From Phycisphaeraceae bacterium (GTDB taxonomy: Bacteria; Planctomycetota; Phycisphaerae; Phycisphaerales; SM1A02): a stretch of DNA of 64,000 nt. Location of the stretch: the NCBI GenBank assembly GCA_019636735.1, contig JAHBWY010000001.1, positions 514,419 through 578,418 on the forward strand, in the 5' to 3' direction. Every line of letters starts with the position of its first letter. The stretch's first letter is position 1. Shown one piece after another: positions 50,775 to 59,807 of this stretch. The translations under genes and the position numbers were made by a program. The notes under the pieces are model-generated. The model made no database searches. It was not told the origin of the DNA and was given only the letters and a program-made list of their open reading frames with translations.

Positions 50775-52357
50775 GCGGCCGTCGTCGGAAACAGACTGCC
50801 GGGACCGCGGAGCCGAAAGCCAGCATCCGGTGTGCCATCTACACCCGCAAGTCGAGCGACGAGGGCCTTGATCAGGAGTTCAACTCGCTCGACGCCCAGC
50901 GCGAAAGCGCCGAGGCGTTCATCGCCAGCCAGAAGGCTGAGGGGTGGACCTGCGTTGCCGATCGATACGACGACGGCGGATTCTCCGGCGGGAGCATGGA
51001 GCGTCCGGCGCTCGATCGCCTCCTCCGCGACATTGAGGCCGGGAAGGTCGACTGCGTGGTGGTCTACAAGGTCGATCGCCTCAGCCGCTCGCTGATGGAC
51101 TTCGCCCGCATCATGGAGGCGTTCGACCGCAAGGGCGTGTCGTTCGTCTCGGTCACCCAGCAGTTCAACACCACCAGCTCGATGGGTCGGCTCACGCTCA
51201 ACATCCTGCTCTCCTTCGCCCAGTTCGAGCGGGAGATCATCGGCGAGCGCATCCGCGACAAGATCGCGGCGCAGAAGCGCAGGGGGAAGTGGGCAGGCGG
51301 AACGCCCGTCCTTGGCTACGACGTGGACCGTAGCGGCCCAAGCCCGCGGCTGGCGGTCAACACGAGTGAAGCACTACGAGTCCGACAGATCTTCGAGATG
51401 TACCTCGACAAGGGCTCGCTCCTCCCGGTCGTCAGCGAGCTTGCACGGCGGCAGTGGCCCAACAAGCGCCGCGTGACGAAGAAGGGTCAGACCCTCGGTG
51501 GCCGACCGTTCAACAAGGCGACGCTCTACCAGACGCTCACAAACCCAATCTACGTCGGCAAGATCGTCCACAAGAGCACCGCCTACGACGGCGAGCACGA
51601 ATCGATCGTCAGTACCGACATCTTCGACCGCGTGCAGGCGCTGCTCAAACTGAACGGCCGCAGCGGCAGCGTCGAAGTCCGCAACAAATACGGAGCGCTC
51701 CTGCGAGGCCTGCTGCGGTGCAAGTGCTGCGGCTATTCGATGACGCACACGTTCACCGGTGGACGGAAGAACAGGTCGTACCGCTACTACCGCTGCGTCA
51801 AAGCCATCAAGAGCGGAAGCGGAGTCTGCCCATCAGGCACACTGCCCGCCGCCGAGATCGAACGGGTGGTGGTCGATGAAGTCCGATCGCTGGCCACTGA
51901 TCGTGCTCTGCTGACGCGCGTGCTTGCCGATGCGCAGTCGATGATGGCGGCGGAACTCGAAGGACTGACGGCGGAACACAACACGCTCCGCAGCGAGATC
52001 GCTCGACACCATCGTGCGCTGCAGGAACTCGCTGTGAACGGATCGGCCTCAGCCGAGACCACGGCGCGCATCGCCGACCTGCACGAACGGATCGCCGATG
52101 CACAGCGTCGCCTGCCTCCACTCGACGCCCGTATCGCCGAGGTCGGCCACAACTCGATCAGCCGAGATGAAGCAGAAGCGGCATTCGCTGACTTCGACGA
52201 GCTCTGGCGGAACCTGATCCCACGCGAGCAGGCCCGACTGCTCAAGCTCCTGATCTCCACCGTCGACTACGACGCCAAGAGCGCCAGCATCGCGGTCACG
52301 TTCCGGCCAACCGGCATCCGCTCCCTGATTGCCCGGCGTCTGGAGGAAGCCGCATGA
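50771..52357 (+). CDS. large serine recombinase
   Basis: A 528-residue site-specific recombinase. The resolvase catalytic domain (about 18-165) has nucleophile Ser28 in YTRKSSDEG, DDGGFSGGSMERPALDRLL, VVYKVDRLSRS with catalytic Arg, and FAQFEREIIGERIRDK. The recombinase domain (about 190-290, GYDVD... NKATLYQTLTNPIYVGKIVHK) follows. A zinc ribbon comes next (LLRCKCCGYSMTHT... YYRC...GVC), then a coiled-coil end (LEGLTAEHNTLRSEI...). Such enzymes integrate and excise elements. It is coupled by 4-bp overlaps to DUF2924 before and an HTH protein after. Confidence 0.95.
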   Translation: MSGRRRKQTAGTAEPKASIRCAIYTRKSSDEGLDQEFNSLDAQRESAEAFIASQKAEGWTCVADRYDDGGFSGGSMERPALDRLLRDIEAGKVDCVVVYKVDRLSRSLMDFARIMEAFDRKGVSFVSVTQQFNTTSSMGRLTLNILLSFAQFEREIIGERIRDKIAAQKRRGKWAGGTPVLGYDVDRSGPSPRLAVNTSEALRVRQIFEMYLDKGSLLPVVSELARRQWPNKRRVTKKGQTLGGRPFNKATLYQTLTNPIYVGKIVHKSTAYDGEHESIVSTDIFDRVQALLKLNGRSGSVEVRNKYGALLRGLLRCKCCGYSMTHTFTGGRKNRSYRYYRCVKAIKSGSGVCPSGTLPAAEIERVVVDEVRSLATDRALLTRVLADAQSMMAAELEGLTAEHNTLRSEIARHHRALQELAVNGSASAETTARIADLHERIADAQRRLPPLDARIAEVGHNSISRDEAEAAFADFDELWRNLIPREQARLLKLLISTVDYDAKSASIAVTFRPTGIRSLIARRLEEAA

Positions 52358-52785
52358 CCACCGTGACCCGATCGATCACGTTCGCTACGAAGGGCCGCCG
52401 CAAGCGGGCCGTTGTGGCCACGTCGCCCAACGCGGGCCGGACGGCGAGCGACGAATGTCAGGCGGAGACGGCTGCCGTCGGCCGCGTCCCGCGCGTGGCT
52501 CGTCTGATGGCTCTGGCGATCCGCTTCGACCAGCTGCTCCGCGACGGGATCGTGGCCAACCAGACGGAACTGGCCAAGCTTGCCCGCGTCACGCAACCGC
52601 GCATGACGCAGATTATGAACCTGCTGCACTTGGCCCCGGACATTCAGGAGGCGATCCTGTTCCTGCCGCACGTGAACGAGGGGCGCGATCCGATCACGGA
52701 ACGAGATCTGCGTGTAGTCGCGCGACACAGTTCGTGGATGAGGCAGCAAAGGTGCTGGAAGGAGCTGGTGCTCGTCTCCCAGTAG
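52354..52785 (+). CDS. HTH protein of the recombinase module
   Basis: A 143-residue protein. The N-terminus is basic (FATKGRRKRAVVA). The centre has a helix-turn-helix (NQTELAKLARVTQPRMTQIMNLL at about 68-90), as in the small DNA-binding proteins that follow DUF2924-recombinase pairs. It may regulate the module or help direct recombination (inference). Its ATG overlaps the recombinase stop as ATGA. Confidence 0.78.
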   Translation: MTTVTRSITFATKGRRKRAVVATSPNAGRTASDECQAETAAVGRVPRVARLMALAIRFDQLLRDGIVANQTELAKLARVTQPRMTQIMNLLHLAPDIQEAILFLPHVNEGRDPITERDLRVVARHSSWMRQQRCWKELVLVSQ

Positions 52786-53179
52786 GCGTCGTCCCATCGT
52801 TTGTGCGACGGAGCATCTCATGAATCACAGCATCCTAATCCGGACGATTGCGGTCTCCCCGCGCGAAGGGAGCATCAGGTAGTGGGATGAACGAAACAGC
52901 AGAGATCCGAATCGACATGTCGGACACACCAAACCAGGCCTGACGCCGCAGTGCTCCGCTGTCCGCCCTGCCGCACAGCGGCGTGGACGATCTCGTCTGG
53001 GCGGCCACTGACTCTTGCCTTGGCACCCTCCTTCCTGCCGTGGACCAGTAACGACCGGTCCCCCGAGGGGTATAATCCGGTGAGTAGTGGGCACGAGAGC
53101 AACGGTGTCCGCCCGTCAGCGACTGGACGGGTGACCGCATTTGCTCCGCACGTCGTTGTTCCGCACGAGAGGATGTTCG
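52786..53179 (+). other. intergenic region before the Ser/Pro-rich protein gene
   Basis: Almost 400 bp with no convincing gene on either strand. Near its end is TATAAT at 53071-53076 followed by GAGAGGA before the next ATG, so it holds the promoter and leader of the downstream gene. Confidence 0.6.
53071..53076 (+). promoter_or_regulatory. candidate -10 box
   Basis: A perfect TATAAT in GC-rich surroundings, 104 bp before ATG 53180. No good -35 box is found at 16-18 bp, so it may depend on an activator or be fortuitous. Confidence 0.4.
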
Positions 53180-54868
53180 ATGGCAGACGACATCACCAAC
53201 GAACCTGAACCATCACCGAGCCCGGGGCCGGAAAGTGGCGGTACTTCTACGGCCAGTTCCGGCAAGAGCACATCTAGTGAGTCGAATGGTGGAACTGGCC
53301 CTGGTCCGACCATCCATCCGACGATTGGACCGACGATCAAGCCCACCATCGGGCCGTCGTGGCCCCAGCCGACGATCGCCGTAAGCGTATCGGCCAGTCT
53401 GAGTCCTTCAGGTAGTCCGTCACCAAGCCCAAGTGCGAGCGCCTCGGCGAGCCCAAGTCCATCGCCAAGTCCAAGCGACGGCCCAAGTCCTGGTGACTCT
53501 CCTTCTTCCGGTCCACAACCGAGCCCCTCCGACAGCCCGGGGGCGTCTGGGAATCAATCGCCCAGCCCCACACGCCATCCGCCTTCTGACACACCAGAAC
53601 CTACACCAGCGCCATCCATCACACCTCCACCGGGTGAGTGGAAGGCGTGGCCAGGCGGCGATTCAAACACGGCACTGAATCCAACCGAGTCTTTCAGAAG
53701 CTCCGATTTCGGTTTCCATGGCAATGTAAATTGGGATGTCGGTCAAGGGCCGGTCACTGCGATCATCGTCGAAACAAATAGCACGACCGCCCTGAACAGA
53801 TCTTCCATCACGGTACGGTATAACACCAAGTCGCCGACTTCCTCTGAAGGCCATACCGTATGGATACAAGCATTGTCTCCTCTGGCGCCGACGCCAACTC
53901 CCGTGACGAAGAAGCGAACTGTGTTTCGAGTTACATGGTCTACGACTTTTCAAGGACCGGTAGATGCCGATAGCACTTTGCGATTTCCAGCAGACACGGG
54001 CACGGCAGATCATATGTGCGCCTTCAACTGGGCGGGCGACGATGGCGCCACTCGAATCGCCGCAAAAATGGAGGCGACAGCGACCTTCTCACCTTCCGGA
54101 ATTGACTGGCCCGCCAGAGGGGTTCTGTTTGTTTACAGTATGCATGGCGGAGGCGCAAAGTTCCGGTGCCGATTGCACAGATACAAGCGATGGCAAGTGG
54201 TTGCACAGGTTATCAATACACCTAATCGAATAATCCCGGTACAAGGAGGTCAACCTCTCAATGACGCAGACTGGGTTTACGACGGCCACTCCGATCCCGG
54301 AGACGCCCAGTACCCAACCGCCGCCAAGCCGGATAAGGCATTTCGAATCGATGCTCCAGGCTTCCCGCCCAGTGCCTTTGCACAAGCCGCGATGAGAGCC
54401 GATTTTGTGGAGGTACTAGAATGGCATAATGGTTCAGCGTGGATTCGGTGCAGCAGCTCGGCATACGCTGACTGGTATACCAATATTACTGCAATCCTGC
54501 CCAACGCAGCTCAAGGAACTCCAAACAACCATGGCCGCGGTACGGCTGCCAACGTACCCAACGTATCCCCTGTTGCCAACGCAGGTCCTAATCAAGCAGT
54601 TGGCGGCAGTATCTTAGTTACACTCAATGGACTAGCGAGCTCTGACGTTGATAATGACGTTCTAACATATTTGTGGAACCAAACCGGCGGCCCTGCCGTT
54701 ACTTTGTCCAACAATACATTGGCTCAGCCCACGTTTACTTCACCTCCAGGACCAGCCACGCTCACGTTTGAACTGAGGGTTTCGGACATCACCAAGGCAC
54801 TTCACCACCACACCCCCGGCAACTACGAGAGCCTCCCCGATGACGTGGAGATTCAAGTTAATCCCTAG
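53180..54868 (+). CDS. Ser/Pro-rich protein with PKD-like domain
   Basis: A 562-residue protein from ATG 53180 (GAGAGGA upstream). The first ~155 residues are low-complexity Ser/Pro/Thr/Gly (repeats such as GPTIHPTIGPTIKPTIGP and SPSPSPSASAS). A middle domain (about 160-455) has beta strands and many Trp, with no recognised family. The end (about 475-550, PVANAGPNQAVGGSILVTLN) is a PKD/REJ-like Ig fold common in surface proteins. There is no classical signal peptide, which is odd for such a protein. From about 53700 on the DNA is visibly more AT-rich than the chromosome around it, a sign of transfer. Confidence 0.7.
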   Translation: MADDITNEPEPSPSPGPESGGTSTASSGKSTSSESNGGTGPGPTIHPTIGPTIKPTIGPSWPQPTIAVSVSASLSPSGSPSPSPSASASASPSPSPSPSDGPSPGDSPSSGPQPSPSDSPGASGNQSPSPTRHPPSDTPEPTPAPSITPPPGEWKAWPGGDSNTALNPTESFRSSDFGFHGNVNWDVGQGPVTAIIVETNSTTALNRSSITVRYNTKSPTSSEGHTVWIQALSPLAPTPTPVTKKRTVFRVTWSTTFQGPVDADSTLRFPADTGTADHMCAFNWAGDDGATRIAAKMEATATFSPSGIDWPARGVLFVYSMHGGGAKFRCRLHRYKRWQVVAQVINTPNRIIPVQGGQPLNDADWVYDGHSDPGDAQYPTAAKPDKAFRIDAPGFPPSAFAQAAMRADFVEVLEWHNGSAWIRCSSSAYADWYTNITAILPNAAQGTPNNHGRGTAANVPNVSPVANAGPNQAVGGSILVTLNGLASSDVDNDVLTYLWNQTGGPAVTLSNNTLAQPTFTSPPGPATLTFELRVSDITKALHHHTPGNYESLPDDVEIQVNP

Positions 54869-54882
54869 ACGAGGAATCGTAA

Positions 54883-55704
54883 GTGCATACACCGAACTTC
54901 AGCAGAATCGATGAAAATCATCGTTGCAGGCCATGCCACGAAGGCCGCTTGTCGACCACACGCGCCCGCCATCGATTATGCCAGAATCTTTGTTGTTGCA
55001 TTGCGGGTGTTTTGTGTTTAGTCCTTCTGAGCTCTTGTGCCGCAAACAGTTCCATTGCCCCAGTCCAACAGTCATCCGACACACGATTGGTGGAGAATAA
55101 CATGCAACATGTCCAGAACCTCACTTCCGACGACCCTTCCGTGCGAGATGCAGCGGTCGATGCGATCCTCGCGAGCCGAAATACTGTGATCGAAGAGCTC
55201 ATTTCACTCTTGTTGCCAGCTCCAAGAACCGGCGGCAACACGGACGTGAGTGCCTGCGCCGCATACCTCTTGGGTGAATTTCGTGCCGCTGAGGCTGTGC
55301 CAGCACTCTCGAATGCCATGATGCTCGACCAGGATACTCGCTTTATTGCTGATATAAGCCGATACGACACCCCCTACTTCAACGCACTCGTCAAGATCGG
55401 TCGGCCGTCGGTTCCAGCGATGATCGAGAATGTCCGCACTTCAGACGACGGACGGCTGCGTCAGAACTCACTTCTCGTGCTTGCTCATGTTCTGGGCGGC
55501 AAGCATCGAGTTCTGGAACTGCTCGCCATGCTTCAGGAGATGGAATCTGACGCGGAAGTCGAAGCGCGCGGCCATTACCGCAGGGTGCCCGGACAGCGGC
55601 AGGATCATCCGCGTGTGTCTGACCCGGAAGCTCTCCAGCGGCTTCAAGTGGCAGCCCAATGGGTATCGCAGCACTTCAACGAGCGAGAGAAGCCGTTGTT
55701 CTGA
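54883..55704 (+). CDS. HEAT-repeat-like lipoprotein
   Basis: A 273-residue protein. The GTG start at 54883 is the first in frame; TTG 54949 would remove a polar extension. A hydrophobic segment ends in a lipobox (LVLLSSC, Cys52). The rest is helical with HEAT-like pairs (DDPSVRDAAVDAILASRNTVIEEL... AYLLGEFRAAEAVPALSNAM... IGRPSVPAMIENV). Such proteins are often scaffolds at the membrane surface. It lies between the PKD-like protein and the RHS gene in the same direction. Confidence 0.68.
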   Translation: MHTPNFSRIDENHRCRPCHEGRLSTTRARHRLCQNLCCCIAGVLCLVLLSSCAANSSIAPVQQSSDTRLVENNMQHVQNLTSDDPSVRDAAVDAILASRNTVIEELISLLLPAPRTGGNTDVSACAAYLLGEFRAAEAVPALSNAMMLDQDTRFIADISRYDTPYFNALVKIGRPSVPAMIENVRTSDDGRLRQNSLLVLAHVLGGKHRVLELLAMLQEMESDAEVEARGHYRRVPGQRQDHPRVSDPEALQRLQVAAQWVSQHFNEREKPLF

Positions 55705-55763
55705 TGACCATCAATCACTTTTTAGTCATGGGGCTTGTTTCGAGGCAACAGCCATGAGATGGC

Positions 55764-58700
55764 TTGTCGTCCACTGGGGCGAGAAGAAGAAGCATATCTT
55801 CGACGCCGTTGTTGGCGTCCTTAAGTCGTGGAGGCACGACTGCACGTGGATGCAACGTGATGACGAAACAACTAGAGCACGACTGGTCGAGGCGATCGCC
55901 AGCGGCGCAGGAGTTCGACTTTGGCGGCGTTGGCAATAGCCTGTTAACAAGTACGACGGAACACGTCGACGAGTCGACCACGCGCGTGACGGAGTTCACT
56001 TACGACTGGCGTGACCGGCTCGTGTTGACCGAGAGTCCACTCCCACCACACTCGGCAAAGATCTACGACAATCTCGATCGCGTCGTGGCGTCAGCGAGCT
56101 TCTCAACATTCCCCGGAAGCCCTCCAGCGGATTTCGACTCTGCCGACGCAACGCGCATTTCGCTCCAGCGAACCACCTATACGCAGCGCGGGCTCGTCGC
56201 GCGAAGTCAAGTCGCGATCGATCCGGGAGAGGACTCCGGCGACCAGGACTTCCTCGCAACGAACCAGTGGTACGACGAGGTCGGGCGCACCGTCGGCACC
56301 TGGGCGCCGAACTCCCCCGGAAGGAAGACCACCTACGACGGATTGGGGCGTCCGGTCGTCGAATACGTCACCGACCGCGGGGATGATACCTCGCCCGGAA
56401 GTGGAAGCCACGCCGACGTGTGGAGCGTTTCAACGCGTGCTTCAGTTCTCACCGACGACGCGGTCCTCGAACAGACCGAGTACCGCTACATCACCGCAGG
56501 CGGAGCACGGCACGGACTGCTCGACCTGGTCCGCCATCGCGAGCGACTCCACGACACGGGTGCCACAGACGCACTGGACTCTTCGAGCGCAGTAACGTCC
56601 TTCCGGGGACTCTTCTATGACGTCGCCGCGCGCGTGACCCACTCCGTCGACTTCGGCACGAACGACACGACGAACCATCAGTTCGTGAGCGGAACCTCCG
56701 ATCCCACGATCACGCAAGGGACCCCGCCCGGAAACGGTCCGAACGCCCTGGTCACCCAGACGATCTACGACGAGCGCGGACTCGGCTCGACGACCGTGCG
56801 CCCCGGCGGGCGTTTCGATCGGACGATCGTCGATGCGCTCGGTCGCACGATTGCGACGGTCGAGAACGAGGTTGGTGATCCGGTGACGCTCAATTGGGAC
56901 GGCGTCAACGGGACCTGGACGGTCGCCCACGTGAGTGGTGCGAACGACGAGGACCGCGTCACGACCTACGTCTACAACGGCATCGGCCAGCTCGTCAAGC
57001 TGACGGCGATCGCGAACCTGGATACCGGAAACGGCGATGACCAGGTCACGCGATACGTATACGGCGTCTCGAGCGATCCGTCCGGGCCGGACCCCTACGT
57101 CTCATCATCGATCCACTCGAACGACCTTCTCCTTCAGATCATCTATCCGGAAGGCGAAGGCAGCACGACCGAAGCCACAAGATCGGTCTACCATGGCTAC
57201 AACCGCCAAGGCGAGATGACCGCGATGGTCGACCAGAACGCGACGCTGCACGAGTACGAGCGAGACTCGCTCGGTCGCATGACACGGGATACGGCCACTG
57301 CGACCGCCTCGAACATTGACGCCACGATCGACCGCATCGATGTCAGCTTCGACGGCGCCGGCCGACTGCTCAAGGTGACGTCGCTCGAGTCGGCTGGGCC
57401 GACCGTGCGGAACGAGGTCGAGTTCAAGTACACGGCGCTCGGGCAGGTCGAGAAAGTCTACCAGCACTCGAAGGGCGCCGTCACCTACGACGGCGGCGGC
57501 GACCCGACGGGTGACACGAGACTCGTGAGCTACCTGTACGCGAACGACGCGATCAATGCGGACTCGACGGGGAACTACAGCCGACAGATCGGGTTGGCGT
57601 ACCCGCGGAAGATCAATTCCTCCGGCCACGATCCCGAGGTGCTCGAGTACGCATTCGGGTCGGCCGGAGGCACGGACGACCGGATCAGCCGCGTGAACGA
57701 GTTCCTGTTCAATCTCACGAGCAGTTCGAACACGTCGATGGTGAACCACGAGTATGTCGGCCTCGGCCGGACGATCCTGGTCGACCTCGTTCAGCCGGAC
57801 GTGCAGCTCGACTTCACGCTCTCGCCCGACGGCAAGCGTTCGAGCGGCGTCAGCGCTGCCAAGCAGACGGTGGGCTACTACCCAGGCTACGACCAGTTCG
57901 GACGGCTGGCGCTCCAGACCTGGGCCGACGGTGCGCTGACCAGTGCCTCGTCGCTGCCAACCAAACCGCAGATCGTGGCCCTCCAGTACGGCTACGACGA
58001 ACGAGGCAATCGAACGAGCGTTTACGACGTGCGGGAAGGCAACCAATGGCAGCGGAGCCACGTCTATACAAACGACGGGCTCGATCGCCTCTCAAAGGCG
58101 CGCCGAAACACATGGGCCAACCTCATCTCGGGCTCGCCGAGCGATGGCGTCGGAACTCAAGCATGGGCGCTTGACCTTCTTGGGAATTGGATCGACACCG
58201 ATAACTGGGAACCCGGAAGCCCGCCGGCGCCCGCCAATGAGACGCGCACCCACAATGCGGTGAACGAGCTCCTGACACGGGTCCTACCGAGTTCCGTCAC
58301 CCATAGCTTTACGTACGACGCCGCGGGCAACCTTCACACCGATGCCGTCACCTCCGGGGCGACCACGATCTACACCCACGACGCGTGGAACCGGCTCCTC
58401 AAGGTCGAGGTCGACGACGGCATCTCGGTCGAGACCCGACTCGAGCAGGAATTCAACGGCCTCACCTGGCGCACACTCAAGCGCGAGGACACGGACTTCG
58501 ACGGCGACCTCGACGAGGAGCGGACCTTCACCTACGACGGGTCCTGGCGGCTCTTGGAGGAGCGAGTTGACAAGGACATCGACTCTGACCTCGACAAGCG
58601 CGTGCAATACGTCTGGGGACTGAGGTACATTGACGACTGCCTCATGCACCGCGCGGACGTGAACAACGACGGTTCGTACGGCGCCTCCGGCGGCGAGGGC

Positions 58701-59807
58701 ACCTGGTACCACCTCACGGACGGGATGTTCTCGACGGTCGCGGTCCTCGACCCGGCCGCGGCCGTGGTCGAGCGTGTGAGCTACGACGCCTACGGACAGG
58801 CCAGGCACCAGACGGCGGGCGACATCAACGGCGACGGCGCGACCGACGGCGCCGACCTCAGCATCGTGCTCGGCATCGGAACCAAGTCGATCGGCCAGTC
58901 CGGCTATCGCGCTGAGGCGGACCTCACCCGCAACGGCACGGTCAACTCCGGCGACCTTGCGGTCGTCCTCGGAAACTGGGCCGGGAGCCTCGCGTCCGGG
59001 CTGATTTCCGATCCCGCCGGCCCCGACAATGCAATCGGGTGGGACGGGTATGCGTTCAATGCGGCGACGGCGGATTACATCGTTAGGTATCGCGGGTATG
59101 ACCCGGTACAGGGACGATGGAAGCGGCACGATCCGCTTGGCTACATCGAGAGCACTAATCTATATCAGTATGCCGCCAGTGTTCCACTCAGTCGGATCGA
59201 TCCGTTTGGGCAAGAGAGCTCGACGGCTTGTGCGATGAATCCGACTCTCCCATTTCAGGCAATTCTCGCAAAATTGGAAGCCGGCGCAATTACTCAGTAC
59301 CAGGCCGCAAAGCTACTTGCCGCGCTAGGTCTGTTCACTGCCGCTCAGATTGCGCAACTAACTTCCGTTTCGGTTAAGACGGCCGACGAGCTGTTGAAGC
59401 TCGAAAACCTTAATCGCAAGTTCGCGGCAGCGTTGGATGCGATCAAGGCCGAGATTGTTGCTTTGCTTCTGAAGCAAATGAGTTGCCAGGCCGCGATCGC
59501 TGCAAAGAACCGGGAGTGTGGCAATCGTGGAGGCGGCAATCAGCCGCGGAGCTGTGATGGCTTGACGGCAACCCCTCGCCTCAATAAGACTCGCGACTGC
59601 ACGATCTTCCTGGAGCGCGCGCAGCACTTCCGAAGATGCATGCTCGCGAGAGCGGCAGTCCTGATGCTCTGCGATAGAATGACAGATCCAGACCGTCTTG
59701 GCCATCTAGAACAATGGAAGGGAATGCTCCAAGGTGAATCGAAGTGCATGGTAGAGTGGAAGAAATGCCACGACCAGAATAATGAGTTGTGGAGACAGCT
59801 CCGATGA
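55764..59807 (+). CDS. RHS-repeat protein, truncated N-terminus, candidate polymorphic toxin
   Basis: 1,347 residues in one frame from a TTG; recognisable RHS sequence begins only around residue 49, so the usual export signal and N-terminal domains are missing. YD repeats fill about 70-1010 (FTYDWRDRLVLTES, TTYDGLGRPVVEY). At about 1019-1075 two dockerin-like loops (GDINGDGATDGADLSIVLG and RNGTVNSGDLAVVLGNW) sit inside the shell. The core end YRGYDPVQGRWKRHDPLGY...LYQYAASVPLSRIDPFG follows, with DPFG at 1146-1149. After it a ~198-residue Cys-rich helical tip has no recognised enzyme motif. RHS cores normally encase such a tip as a toxin. ATGA overlap couples the gene to the next one. Confidence 0.85.
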   Translation: MSSTGARRRSISSTPLLASLSRGGTTARGCNVMTKQLEHDWSRRSPAAQEFDFGGVGNSLLTSTTEHVDESTTRVTEFTYDWRDRLVLTESPLPPHSAKIYDNLDRVVASASFSTFPGSPPADFDSADATRISLQRTTYTQRGLVARSQVAIDPGEDSGDQDFLATNQWYDEVGRTVGTWAPNSPGRKTTYDGLGRPVVEYVTDRGDDTSPGSGSHADVWSVSTRASVLTDDAVLEQTEYRYITAGGARHGLLDLVRHRERLHDTGATDALDSSSAVTSFRGLFYDVAARVTHSVDFGTNDTTNHQFVSGTSDPTITQGTPPGNGPNALVTQTIYDERGLGSTTVRPGGRFDRTIVDALGRTIATVENEVGDPVTLNWDGVNGTWTVAHVSGANDEDRVTTYVYNGIGQLVKLTAIANLDTGNGDDQVTRYVYGVSSDPSGPDPYVSSSIHSNDLLLQIIYPEGEGSTTEATRSVYHGYNRQGEMTAMVDQNATLHEYERDSLGRMTRDTATATASNIDATIDRIDVSFDGAGRLLKVTSLESAGPTVRNEVEFKYTALGQVEKVYQHSKGAVTYDGGGDPTGDTRLVSYLYANDAINADSTGNYSRQIGLAYPRKINSSGHDPEVLEYAFGSAGGTDDRISRVNEFLFNLTSSSNTSMVNHEYVGLGRTILVDLVQPDVQLDFTLSPDGKRSSGVSAAKQTVGYYPGYDQFGRLALQTWADGALTSASSLPTKPQIVALQYGYDERGNRTSVYDVREGNQWQRSHVYTNDGLDRLSKARRNTWANLISGSPSDGVGTQAWALDLLGNWIDTDNWEPGSPPAPANETRTHNAVNELLTRVLPSSVTHSFTYDAAGNLHTDAVTSGATTIYTHDAWNRLLKVEVDDGISVETRLEQEFNGLTWRTLKREDTDFDGDLDEERTFTYDGSWRLLEERVDKDIDSDLDKRVQYVWGLRYIDDCLMHRADVNNDGSYGASGGEGTWYHLTDGMFSTVAVLDPAAAVVERVSYDAYGQARHQTAGDINGDGATDGADLSIVLGIGTKSIGQSGYRAEADLTRNGTVNSGDLAVVLGNWAGSLASGLISDPAGPDNAIGWDGYAFNAATADYIVRYRGYDPVQGRWKRHDPLGYIESTNLYQYAASVPLSRIDPFGQESSTACAMNPTLPFQAILAKLEAGAITQYQAAKLLAALGLFTAAQIAQLTSVSVKTADELLKLENLNRKFAAALDAIKAEIVALLLKQMSCQAAIAAKNRECGNRGGGNQPRSCDGLTATPRLNKTRDCTIFLERAQHFRRCMLARAAVLMLCDRMTDPDRLGHLEQWKGMLQGESKCMVEWKKCHDQNNELWRQLR

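Noticed and set aside
53386..53545. Short-period repeats that could suggest a CRISPR array or tandem array
   Set aside because: The AGTCCA/AGCCCA-type units are irregular and translate to an in-frame Ser/Pro-rich linker; there are no regular spacers.
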